DNA of 64,000 bases from Serripes groenlandicus. Lineage: Eukaryota > Mollusca > Bivalvia > Cardiida > Cardiidae. Under the pieces are notes generated by a model. It made no database searches. It was not told where the DNA came from and was given only the letters and a program-made list of their open reading frames with translations. The position numbers and the translations under genes are program-made. The DNA is taken from NCBI GenBank assembly GCA_031761405.1, contig JASEVX010000001.1:26622854-26686853 (forward strand), given 5' to 3'. The first letter of the stretch is position 1. Every line of letters begins with the position of its first letter. Shown here piece after piece: positions 12,601 to 22,659 of the stretch.

Positions 12601-14050
12601 GACAGCAAGCTTTTTCTTTAGACTTAATCTCTACACAAGCATTATGAGGTACAAGACTGCTTGTTGAAATGCTGTATTATAAAACAAATATCTAGTTTTA
12701 CCTTTCAAGTGTGTGCCTATTTTAGAACAATAGCAACATACAAACATTCTGAGGTACTTTTTATTCTAGCATTTATTTACACAAATACCCAAGACAAATA
12801 ATATACATGTACTTCCACACAGAAACATGCAAAAGTAAAGTTCATAATGTCAGAACTCTGCTCAAATTCACACAATTGTTCAGTGTAGAGTGGTCACAAG
12901 GTTGTTGATATGGAATAGTCAAAGTCCAATTTTGACCTTAACCTTGAAAATAAATAGGCTTCTAGACCTTGCCATATACTAACTCTAACTGTATACCAAG
13001 TTTGGCTAAGATCGGTCGAAGGATTTTCAGTGTACAGTGGTCACAAGGTTGTTGATATGGGAAAAATGTCTGTCCAATTTTGACCTTGACCTTTAAACTA
13101 TGACCTTGAAAATATATAGGCTTCTAGACCTTGCCATGTACTAAATGTATACCAAGTTTGATTAAGATCGATCGAAGGATGTTTAATGTATAGTGGTCAC
13201 AAGGTTGTAACGGATGGACTTATGCACGAACAAACAAACAAACGGACAGTCCCATTACTATATCCCCTTGCAAACTTCGTTAGCCGAGTGGATAATAATA
13301 TGTTTATTGAATAATAGCAACATACAAACATTCTGAGGTAAATTTTTACGAAGCATTTCTTTTCACACAATAGATATTAATCTACATGGTTTTCCTGGTG
13401 AAAATTTAAACAAGTCCTAGATTTAATAAATCAATTGATTAACTGCTCATGATAGCAGGTGAAAATGAAAGTGAATCCTTGATTTTATAAATCAAATGAT
13501 TTAATACTAATGAGAGCAGAGCTGAGAGGTAGTGACAAAAAGTGACAGATGTGATTAATCAGTTTTTGGACATCAAGCAAAATGTCTATTGACTTAGGGT
13601 TAAGGTTAACTATACACAAGCATTCTGAGGTACAACGTTGAAAACCGCTTTTAAATGATTGTCATCTTGGTCAGAAAATAATTAAGTAGGTGGTACAAAA
13701 GCAAAAGCATGACTGGGCTAGAGCTATATTAAGACAAAAATATTTTTATTCAAGTAAATTTGTTTCTGAACAATGAGTTTTGTATTTCCCCACTTATACT
13801 ACACACATGCATACTGAGGAACAAATTAAAGATACATGTGTCCTTAAAATGTTTGAGTATACATCATCAGCTACCATTAGGTGCTACAAAACTCAGACTG
13901 GGCTAGAATAAATTGAAGGAAGGATCTTATTCTTAGCTAAAGAATATCAGTTTCTGGATAAAAAAATCGAGTAACAACTTTCAGCTTACCATGATCAGCA
14001 GGTTCTGAGACTGAAATGGAACTTTCATTTACATGGTTATCTGTAACAGC
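9660..14050. repeat. Segmental tandem duplication, three to four copies of a ~1.0-1.2 kb intron-like segment
   Basis: The phrase GTGCGTGCCTTTGATATGC recurs near 9717, 10924 and 11928. AGCATTCTGAGGTACAACG-like text recurs near 9960, 11168, 12165 and 13618. The segment end (TTTCAGCTTACCATGATCAG) recurs at about 12495 and 13979, and at 28318 and 41597. Partial copies lie at 16805-17130, 27780-28330, 28850-29945 and 41285-41640. Open frames inside are short and differ between copies, so the sequence is treated as non-coding apart from the small exons. Confidence 0.8.
12880..13275 (+). repeat. ~115-bp tandem repeat nested between segmental copies
   Basis: Three units with GTGGTCACAAGGTTGTTG, TTTTGACCTTGACC and CTTCTAGACCTTGCCATG. 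It ends with an (ACAA)n and ACGGACAG stretch. Dispersed bivalve-type repeat, non-coding. Confidence 0.7.
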
Positions 14051-14052
14051 AT
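13990..14052 (-). pseudogene. Small acidic exon (63 nt) of the unrecognised minus-strand gene
   Basis: Minus strand: acceptor TACTTTTCAG, 63-nt exon, donor GTAAGC. It is open in phase 2 and encodes about 20 residues (AVTDNHVNESSISVSEPADH), leaving one base for the next codon. The copy at 28328-28390 has exactly the same length, phase and splice sites but different middle residues, and the next exon's phase fits. Equal length and phase in two diverged copies argue that it was once a real exon. Function unknown. Confidence 0.5.
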
Positions 14053-14559
14053 CTGAAAAGTATTGATGGAAGATGGTTACTTATAGCTTATCTTTTAGCA
14101 AATTTGAATTAGTTTATGATCATATTACAAACACACATCAGTAAAACATTCCGACACGAATATTGCATCCAAAGGTCAGACCATAGCTAAAATGCACATT
14201 TCAATGTTATTCCCAATCCAAATTCACGTCTTCAGGTATAAAAGAAAGCCTACTTGTTGAAATGCTATTTGATTATTAAATAAGATCTAGTTTTACATTT
14301 CAATTATGTGTTTATGGAAAAATAACAGCATACAAACATTTTGAGGTTCATTTTTACAAAGCATTTCTTTATACACATTAAAAAACCTTAGCGGTGTACA
14401 TCAAAACAGAACTAGAACAACGACTAAAGGTTGTCTAATACCCTAGCAAACTGCTTTGATAGTACATGTATAAACAGAAAAGAAAAAAAGAGAGTAAAAG
14501 TTCAACGGCAGATAACTCTAGAACTCAAGAACTGATAGGATCCATCTTATATCTCAATA

Positions 14560-15395
14560 CAATTCATGACTTTCACTTGTACCAAGTTTCATTAAAATAT
14601 CTTAGAAATTGAAAAAGACACATTTGGACTAGTGACCTATTTTTTGAACCGGCATGACCCATATTTAAACATGGCCTAGATATTATTCAGATATTATTCA
14701 ACTCAACATTCTGACCAAATTTCAAGCTGCTGAAGCAAACAATGCGGCTTCTACAGTGTTAACAAGATTTCCCTTCAATTTGGCCTATTGACCTAGTTTC
14801 TGACCCAATATGACCCATATTTGAACTTGACCTAGATATTTTTAAGACAAACGTTTTGACAAAATTTCAAACTGCTGAAGCAAAAATTGCGACCTCTTGA
14901 GTGTTAAAACGATGTTTCTTCAATTTGACATATTGACCTAGTTTCTGACCTTATATGACCCATATTTGAACTCGACCTAGATATTTTTAAGACAAACATT
15001 CTGACAAAATTTCAAACTGCTGAAGCAAAAATTGCGGCCTCTGGAGTGTTAGCAAGATTTTCCTTCAATTTGACCTAGTGACCTACTGTTTGACCCGACA
15101 TGACCAATATTCGAACTTGACCTACATAGCATCAAGACAAACATTCTGATAAAGTTTCAAGATGCTCAAGTTGAAAATGTGGCCTCCAGAGTGTTAACAA
15201 GATTTCCCTTCAATTTGACCTAGTGACCTCATTTTTGACCTTTAAACTTTAAACTTTCATGAAGATTGGATGCAAAATGTAGCCTGTAGAGTGTTAACAA
15301 GCTCAAATATTGACGACGCACGACGGATGGACGCCGGACAAAATGTGATCACAATAGCTCACCTTGCACTTCGTGCAAAGGTGAGCAAAAAACTG
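14560..15395 (+). repeat. TGACCTAG tandem-core element with hairpin 3' end
   Basis: Four units of about 150-160 bp with GACAAAATTTCAAACTGCTG, GAGTGTTAACAAGATTT and TTTGACCTAGTGACC. The 3' end reads GACGCCGGACAAAATGTGAT and then an imperfect hairpin at 15356-15387 (AGCTCACCTTGC ... GCAAAGGTGAGC). The same end opens the reversed element at 51106. It resembles the 'pearl'/Helentron-associated tandem-core elements known from bivalves, by inference only. Confidence 0.7.
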
Positions 15396-15647
15396 TTGCA
15401 AAATGTTTCCAAAAGTCGACTGCTGCAGATGTGTTAGAAAACGTCTGTATGTGGGAAAGGATTAATTCAATATGTATTACCTGAAGTCATCATTGCTATA
15501 ATTGTCTTCAATAATCTCAGGACCTAACATTTTACTTAGAGACCATTGTACTGCTTACTTCTCTGTAATAAGAGAAAGAAAAAAAATCAGAACTATAATT
15601 GAGCCCAACCATGTGAAACGGTACAAGTTGATATTTATGTTCAGTTG

Positions 15648-15890
15648 ATTGTTTGGTGTTTTACGCCGCTTTCACAATGTTTCAGTTATATCACGGTGTT
15701 TCCTGGGTAAGTTACCAGTTCTACTGTTCCATTTATTCTGACACCAGCCAGTCGTAATGCTAACTAACCCCGCAACCCTGAGCGCCAAGGAGGGCAGCCA
15801 CCACTACCATTTGTATAAAGTCTATGATATTACCAGGATCTCCTGCACCCGAGGTGGATGCTCTTCCACCATACCACCGAGGCAGTACTT
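15648..15890 (-). mobile_element. SINE-like element, reverse orientation
   Basis: Read on the minus strand, the right side begins GCCTCGGTGGTATGGTGG followed by GAGCATCCACCTCGGG, a tRNA-like head. The left side ends with the Meta-like tail (CCGTGATATAACTG, GGCGTAAAACACC). The plus-strand frame at 15757-15963 is a chance frame through it. Confidence 0.55.
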
Positions 15891-16309
15891 ATGTTCAGAT
15901 CAGTCTGCTTCATATAATCTTTATCTACACAAACTGACAGAAGCGGCTAGCAAGACTGAATAATAAATATGTGAACAGTGTTGATCTTGATCATAATGCG
16001 CAGATGCACAGGCTGATCTGTATATATACTGTTTATGAAATCCAATTTGCACATTTTACCGTGGCTCGGCTGGGGTCATTTACTGTCAGTTATTGTAAAT
16101 TTGTTCAAAACTACTGAAAAAAATCTTAATCTATATGTATTGAAGTCTCATCCATGTACAAAATTGCATCATACAAAGGAATATATACTGTAAGACTATA
16201 AGCATGAATGAGATATGAATAATACATGGCAACTCAAACAAGAACTAGAACTATCACTGAAGATGATAAATACCCCCAAAACAGCCCCTTGACTCAAAAT
16301 ATGGCTTCC

Positions 16310-16805
16310 GACCGACCAACAAAAGGGCCATAACTCTGTAAAATAACATGTAATTGTATGACCTTTATGATATGCACATCTCCTCTTGGTATAGTCCTAT
16401 GATGCATAGTTGAAATGTGGGCCGGACAAGGTAGTCCTTTCAAATAGTACTCATTTGAACCTTTGACATGTAAGTGTGACCTTGACATTTGAGGTACAGG
16501 CCTGGGTCTTGTGCGCAACACGCCGCCTCATCATGGTGAACGTTTGTGCCAAGTCTCTTTGAAATCCTATCATGCATGGTTAAATGCAAGCCGGACAAGG
16601 TACAATTCTATCAAATAGTTCTAATTTTGACCTTTGACCTCTAAGTGTGAACTTGACATTTGAGGTACAGGCCTGGGACTTGCGCGTGTGTCGCACTTCA
16701 TCATGGTGAACGTTTGTGCCAAGTTTCTTTCAAATCCTATGATGCATGGTTAAGATGCGGACCGGACAAGGTTATGTGGGACTGACGACAGACAGACAGA
16801 CGGAC
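16310..16805 (+). repeat. ~185-bp tandem repeat, about 2.5 units
   Basis: Units share CCTATGATGCATGGTT, GCCGGACAAGGTA, GTGTGACCTTGACATTTGAG and TCATCATGGTGAACGTTTG. It ends with a GACAGACAGACGGACAGAC run. The minus-strand frame across it is a by-product. Dispersed non-coding repeat. Confidence 0.75.
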
Positions 16806-17479
16806 AGACAGACGTAAAAGGGCCATAACTACACAGTTCAGTTGGTAATTCTAAAATCTCGGCCGAATTGAATGTACATAAGACTCTCTGGTGAAAATGA
16901 AAATGAGACCAAGGTTTTATAAATCAAATGAATAACTGATAATGAGAGCAGGACTGAAAGATAGTGACAAAAGGAGACAGTTGTAAGTAATAAGTTTCTT
17001 GACAACAAGCTTTGACTTTAGACTTAAGCTATACACAAGCATTCTGAGGTACAATGTTGAAAACCACATTTAACCCAAATCATTGAAATATGTAGGTGCT
17101 ACTATAGCAAAATCAAGACTGGGCTAGAGCTGAATGAACAAAACATGAATTACGCGTAATTAAATGTCTCGCTGTGCCCTGCGTTGACTATCAATGCAAG
17201 TGTAAAAGACAAAAGGTAAAATAACAAAACTTAAATATTTGAGCTAAATACTATTGTTTATAAACAAAAAATTAAAAAAAATAATTGAGCTAAATAAAAA
17301 ATGAGCTAAATGCAAAATTAAAAAAAAAAAAACACAAATGTGCAAAGTTAAAAAATACAAGAAATTCAAACAAAAAAATAATTGACCAAAACACAAGTTC
17401 AAAAATACAAGAAATTCAATTTTTTTTTTTTAGCTAAACGCAAAATCTAAAAATACCAAGAAATTCAAAAATAAAATAA

Positions 17480-17765
17480 CAAAATACAAACGTTTTACCC
17501 CGAAACCTGTTTGATATGTTGAAGTTCTTTATTTATGAAATGTGTGTTCACAATTTGAAATTAATCCAACAAAATATGAAGAAGCTATGTCAAATTCTCA
17601 AAATCCGACAAAAATCGAGTGTTTTACCCCCAAAAATGGTCACAATGTGCAGCAGGGTATTAGATGTAACTATATTCCAAATATGAAAGCCCTAGGACCA
17701 GTACTTATTAAGAAAAATAAAACAAAATCTAAACTTAAACGTTGAGCTAAACGCATAATTGAAGA
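17480..17765 (+). repeat. Dispersed repeat, copy 1 (second copy at 27440-27760)
   Basis: Shares CTGTTTGATATGTTGAAGT, TATTAGATGTAACTATATTC and GAGCTAAACGCA blocks with the region near 27.45-27.69 kb. The two copies differ by many substitutions. Open frames on either strand differ between copies, so coding is not supported. Confidence 0.65.
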
Positions 17766-17991
17766 ATATAAGAAATGAAAAAGAAAATCAAAGCACTCAA
17801 AGAGCTTTGGGACGGTACCATTGGTATGAGTGATAGTAGTTTGTAGCAGTTTATGGGAAGGTAACAACACAGTTGCATAAATGTAAAGATTAAGACACGA
17901 AATACATAAAGTTTAAACATTTATTATAGAAAATATGACATTTTTAATAACACATAAATGGTAGACATGATTGATATTAATGATATGTATG

Positions 17992-18115
17992 CTGAGCGAC
18001 ACATTGCTAAAGATTTCTGCTGACTTGTCAATAAATCAAAGGAATATTTTCAAAATTATTATATCACATGATTTATTGATAAGTCAGCAGTAATATTTAG
18101 CAATGTGTCACTCAG
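17992..18115. repeat. Long stem-loop, ~46-bp arms
   Basis: Left arm 17992-18038 (starts CTGAGCGACACATTGCTAAA) pairs with right arm 18070-18115 (ends TTTAGCAATGTGTCACTCAG) with few mismatches, around a loop of about 31 nt. It may be a small MITE or the scar of an inverted duplication. No gene is associated. Confidence 0.8.
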
Positions 18116-18319
18116 TATTTATTGTACATGGGAATCTTTGGTAAAATTCAGTATCACTGGAATTGCTGACAGCAAGGAGACTATATCAGATCACAAATGT
18201 CACCTTTGACATACATTTACCAATGACACTGGCCTATCAAAAGCTCTTTGGTTTAGCCGGTTATAAGGATGGATGAAATCGGTAAAGGGTCACCCATGGA
18301 ACAATATTTGCAAATTAGT

Positions 18320-18915
18320 TTTAAATAGAGTCAGGGCTTTTGCACAAGAGTATTTCTAATGTCTTAACAATATATACGTATAAGGAAAACAAACCAGCAG
18401 ACATGTGGCCATGTTTCTCAACAGACCAGAATAATTTCAATACTTTTGCTAGACAGCCACCCCAGGAACATTTGTGCTAAATTATTTTCTATATTCACAT
18501 ATATGTATAAGGAAAACATTACCTGCTTATTGGTTGCCATTTTTTCAACGAATCAGATTATTTTAACAATCTTGATAGAAATCACCCAAGGAACATTTGT
18601 GACTAAGTATTTTCTAATTGAGTCAGCAATTTTGTAAAAGAAGATTTTTTTTAAGTTTTCACTATATATACATATAAGGGAAAACTTTTTGAGAGAATGC
18701 AACTCAAGGAAAAATTATTTTCTCTATATATACATATAAGGAAAGCAACCATGTACCATGACGGTCCTGTTTTTAAATGAATCTGAATAGTTTCAACAGT
18801 CTTGGTAAAGAATCACCCCAGGAATATTCGTGAAATTCAAATAAGGTTAATTTTTGTACAAGAAGGTTATTTAAGTTTTCACTATATATACATATAAGGA
18901 AAACGACCCATTCTA
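18320..18915 (+). repeat. ~150-bp tandem repeat that received fold-back element 2
   Basis: Three to four units marked by CACTATATATACATATAAGG and AATCACCCCAGGAA-like text at about 18370, 18500, 18650, 18730 and 18880. The sequence resumes right of the fold-back element at 21311, so the array was the insertion target. Confidence 0.75.
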
Positions 18916-18962
18916 TTGGGCGGCTACGAAAGCCTATTAGGACCATCTGAGATAAAAGAAAT

Positions 18963-19437
18963 ATTGTCGTTATAAATCGAAAAAATGCGTTATAATGTAA
19001 TAACGCGAAATTAAAGGCGTATTAACGCTAATAAAAAGCGTAATAACGCGAAATAAAGGTGTTATAACGCGAAATAAAGGCGTAATCACGCGAAAATAAA
19101 CGCGGAATAACGCGAAATAAAGGCATTATAACGCTAAACAAAGGCGTAATAATGCTAAGAAAATGCGTTATAACGCGAAGAAAAGGCGTAATAACGCGAA
19201 ATAAAGGCGTTATAACGCGAAATAAAGGCGTTATAACGCGAAAATAAACGCGTAATAACGCGAAATAAAGGCGTTATAACGCTAAACAAAGGCGTATTAA
19301 TGCTAATAAAAGGCGTAATAACGCGAAAGAAAGGCGTAGTAACGCGAAAATAAAGTCGTAATAACCCGGGAAAAGGGCGTTATAACGCGAAAAAAGGCGT
19401 AATAACGCAAAATAAAGTCGTTATAACGCCTTTTTAG
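18963..19437 (+). repeat. 21-bp array, outer left arm of fold-back element 2
   Basis: About 22 units around GCGTTATAACGCGAAATAAAG. Most contain the palindrome GCGTTATAACGC or the variant GCGTAATAACGC. Together with 20870-21268 it forms the outer inverted arms. Confidence 0.9.
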
Positions 19438-19489
19438 ATATATATATAAATCGATTACTGCTTTGAAGACTCTTTTTCAACCATGTATC

Positions 19490-20275
19490 TACGACCCAGA
19501 TCAACCAATTCGCTATGTTTTTTCATTGGCTGAGCTACGATTTACGACCCAGATCAACCAACTCGCTATGTCTTTTGAGTGATTCAGCTACGACCTACGA
19601 CCCAGATCAACCAATACGCCATGTTTTTCTCAGTGGCTGAGCTACGATCGACGACCCAGATCGACCAACTCGCTATGTTTTTATATTGGCTCACCTACGA
19701 TCTACGACCCAGATCAACCATTTCGAATTTTTATTTCAGCGGCTTAGCTACTATCTAAGACCCAGATCAAACAATTTTCTATTTTTTTCAGTGGCTGAGC
19801 TACGATCTACGACCAAGATCAACCAATTAGCTATGACCCGTATCAACCAATTCGCTATGTTTTTTCATTGACTTATCTACGATCTACGACCCAGATCAAC
19901 CAACTAAGTATGTTTTTTCATTGGCTGAGCTAAGATCTACGAGCCAGATCAGCCAATCCGCTATGTGATTTGAGAGGCTGACCTACAACCAGACCAACCA
20001 ATTCGCTATGTGTTTTGAGTGGTTGAGCTACGATGTACGACCCAGATCAGCACATACGCCATGTATTTGCATTGGCTGAGTTACGATATACGACCCAGAT
20101 CAACCAATGCGCAATGATTTTTCATTAGCTGAGCTACGATCTACGACCTAGAACAACCAATTCGCTATGGGTTTTTAGTGGCTGAGCTACGATCTACGAT
20201 CCAGATAACCAATATGCTATGTTTTTACAATGGCTAAGCTACGATCTACGACCGAAATCAACCAATTCGCAATGT
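19490..20275 (+). repeat. 53-bp array, inner left arm of fold-back element 2
   Basis: About 15 units of the same family as at 1054-2316 (TACGACCCAGATCAACCAA, CGCTATG, T-run, GGCTGAGCTACGATC). The outer six or so units match the opposite arm unit by unit. The inner ones have diverged. Confidence 0.9.
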
Positions 20276-20830
20276 TCGTAGATCGTAGCTCAGCCATTGA
20301 AGAAACATGGCGTATTGGTTGATCTGGATCGTAGATCGTAGTTCAACCACTCAAAACACATGTTTGGCTAATTGGTTGATCTCGGTCGTAGATCGTAGCT
20401 TAGTCAATGACAAAACATACCAAAGTGGCTTATCTGGGTCGTAGATCGTAGCTCAACCAATGAAAAGACATAGCTAATTGGTTGATCTTGGTCGTAGATC
20501 GTAGCTCAGCCACTGAGAAAAATAGAAAATTGTTTGATCTGGGTCTTAGATAGTAGCTCAGCCACTGAAATAAAAATTCGAATTGGTTGATCTGGTTCGT
20601 AGATCGTAGGTGAGCCAATATAAAAACATAGCGAGTTGGTCGATCTGGGTCGTCGATCGTAGCTCAGCCACTGAGAAAAACATGGCGTATTGGTTGATCT
20701 GGGTCGTAGATCGTAGCTGAACCACTCAAACGACATAAAGCGAGTTGGTTGATCTGGGTCGTAAATCGTAGCTCAGCCAATGAAAAAACATAGTGAATTG
20801 GTTGATCTTGGTCGTAGATCCATGGTTGAA
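20276..20830 (-). repeat. 53-bp array, inner right arm of fold-back element 2
   Basis: About ten units in the reverse orientation (GGTCGTAGATCGTAGCTCAG). It is shorter than the left arm by roughly four units, so the palindrome is asymmetric near its centre. Minus-strand frames here are translations of the array. Confidence 0.9.
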
Positions 20831-20869
20831 AAAGAGTCTTCAAAGCAGTAATCGATTTATATATATAAC

Positions 20870-21268
20870 TGAAAAGGCGTTATTACGATTTTTTTCGCGT
20901 TATAACGCCCTTTTTCCGCGTTATTACGACTTTATTTTCGCGTTACTACGCCTTTCTTTCGCGTTATAACGCTTTTATTAGCATTAAAACGCCTTTGTTT
21001 AGCGTTATTACGCGTTTATTTCGCGTTATTACGCGTTTATTTTCGCGTTATTACGCGTTTATTTCGCGTTATAACGCTTTTTATTAGCGTTAATATGCCT
21101 TTAATTTCGCGTTATTATGCCTTTTTTTCGCGTTATAATGCCTTTATTCGCGTTACTACGCATTAACTTTGCGTTATTATGCCTTGTTTCGCGTTACTTC
21201 GCCATGTTTCGCGTTACTTCGCCTTTTTTCGCATTATAACGCCTTTTTTCGCGTTATTACGACTTTAC
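20870..21268 (-). repeat. 21-bp array, outer right arm of fold-back element 2
   Basis: About 19 units (TTTATTTCGCGTTATAACGC and variants), complementary to 18963-19437. Confidence 0.9.
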
Positions 21269-21412
21269 GATATATTTTTTTTCTCAGATGGTCCTAATAG
21301 GCTTTCGTAAGCGGCAATGTTTATCAACAATTTTGATAGAGAATCAATCATCGTAGGAACAACATCTGTAAACAAAACTATTGACAAAAAACTAACCAGA
21401 ATTTCTTAGTTA

Positions 21413-21640
21413 ACTCTTTCCCTAATATAGACGCTTTCTGACGCCTCTGCAGCAGACGGCTTTTTGAAAACATAGTGACAAAAGAAGAAATTGCTCATAC
21501 GAGCAATTTCTCCTTTTGCCACAATGTTTTCCACTTTTAGTCATACGTTATCCATTCAATTATAGAGATATTCTATTTTTGACAAAATATGTTCAAAGTC
21601 GTCTGCTGCAGAATTGTCGTATGAGGTAAAGGGTTAAACA
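21413..21640. mobile_element. Palindromic MITE-like repeat (CTGCAGCAGAC family)
   Basis: TCTGCAGCAGACGGC near 21448 is mirrored by GTCGTCTGCTGCAGA near 21600. An internal hairpin (AGAAATTGCTCATACGAGCAATTTCT) occupies about 21485-21511. The flank reads AACTCTTTCCC / GGTAAAGGGTTAA. Further copies lie at 22105, 23955, 29950, 31781, 55320, 55650, 56150, 60065 and 60415. Confidence 0.7.
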
Positions 21641-22018
21641 TAGACCATAACTTGCATAAAATGCAGGACAGAGTTATCTAACTTAATAATCTACATTGGT
21701 TTGATATGATAGTTGGGTAGGGTTGTATAAAATTTCAATGCAATGCATCACGTAAATACTGAGATATGGACTCTTAATTTAGTTCATAGTTGCCTGCAAA
21801 CAATTAACCAGAATTTCTAAGTTAATAACGGGCCTTAACTTGCATAATATGCAGGATAAAGTTATCTTGATAATCTACATAGTTGTGAAGCATTGTAGAA
21901 TGTTTCGATTCAATATATGTAGTATGTAAGTACTTGCATGCAACAGCTTAACCAAGGTGTGACGCCGACGCCAGGGTTAGTAGTATGGCTCTCATAGTCT
22001 TCGAATGGTCGAGCTAAA
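21640..22018 (+). repeat. Tandem-core repeat fragment with AGCTC...GAGCT end
   Basis: Two partial units of the AGGGCCATAACTTGCATAAA family, then CGACGCCGACGCCAGG and the end hairpin-like AGCTCTCATAGTCTTCGAA ... GGTCGAGCTAAA. Confidence 0.7.
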
Positions 22019-22104
22019 ACTTCATAATTATACAACATACAATAATATAAATTTAGGCAATCATTTTATTTCATGACAATGTTCATAGAAGAAGAAAACG
22101 ACAT

Positions 22105-22312
22105 AAAAGTTAACCCTTTGTCAACATACAGCAAATCAAAACTATGGAAAGTCTCTATAAATGAAGGAACAATTATTGAATAAAGATGAAAACATGTTGG
22201 CAAAAGGATAAATTGCTCATTTTAAGCAATTTCTCCTTTTGCCACAATGTGTTCAAAAGTCGTCTGCTGCAGAGGCGTTAGAAAGGGTCTCTGTAAGTGA
22301 AAAAGGATAAAT
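22105..22312. mobile_element. MITE-like repeat, CTGCAGCAGAC family
   Basis: Opens TTAACCCTTTGTCAACATAC and closes CGTCTGCTGCAGAGG with GTGAAAAAGGATAA. An internal hairpin (GATAAATTGCTC ... AAGCAATTTCTCC) lies at about 22207-22235. Confidence 0.65.
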
Positions 22313-22659
22313 AATACCTTTTTCTAAAATTTATTTCTACAAAAGAAAAATGTTTACTGCAATTAATATACTGATACACTGTTGACAGTGTTTCTTTTTA
22401 TTGCATATGCTATAATCTCTTATAAGCAAATTAAAGCAATATTCAATTGAAAAGTTAAAGACTGATGCAGAACACTAAGCTGTTAACATCTCTCAAATCT
22501 GAACCAACTTCAACAATAAATAAACTTGTACAAGCTAAGAATTGATTCGACTATTTGGCCATTTGATACTTTAGACAACAGTTGTAACTGAGATAGTGGC
22601 TTGATAGTATAGAACTATAAATCAAGTTGGATAAGTCTTGTTTGAATAGCATCTGATGT

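Larger units (their letters stand above)
18925..21310. mobile_element. Fold-back element 2: complete palindrome with nested inverted tandem arrays
   Basis: Termini TACGAAAGCCTATTAGGACC (18925) and its complement (ending 21309) enclose, in mirror order, a 21-bp array, a 60-bp unique spacer (19436-19498 mirrored at 20812-20880) and a 53-bp array. The inversion axis is near 20275. Individual variant units match across the axis: the unit with TATATTGGCTCACC near 19682 mirrors GGTGAGCCAATATA near 20609. So the arms arose by inverted duplication, not by two independent arrays. GCGGC flanks both ends (18920-18924 and 21311-21315). No protein gene is inside, so it would be non-autonomous. Assignment to FB/Galileo-like elements rests on architecture only. 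Confidence 0.8.

Noticed and set aside
15757..15963. 68-codon plus-strand frame
   Set aside because: It is antisense to a SINE-like element and ends outside it. No homologous protein is recognised.
18963..21268. CRISPR-like arrays (21-bp units at regular spacing)
   Set aside because: Units are contiguous, with no unique spacers, no cas genes, and eukaryotic context. They are tandem repeats.
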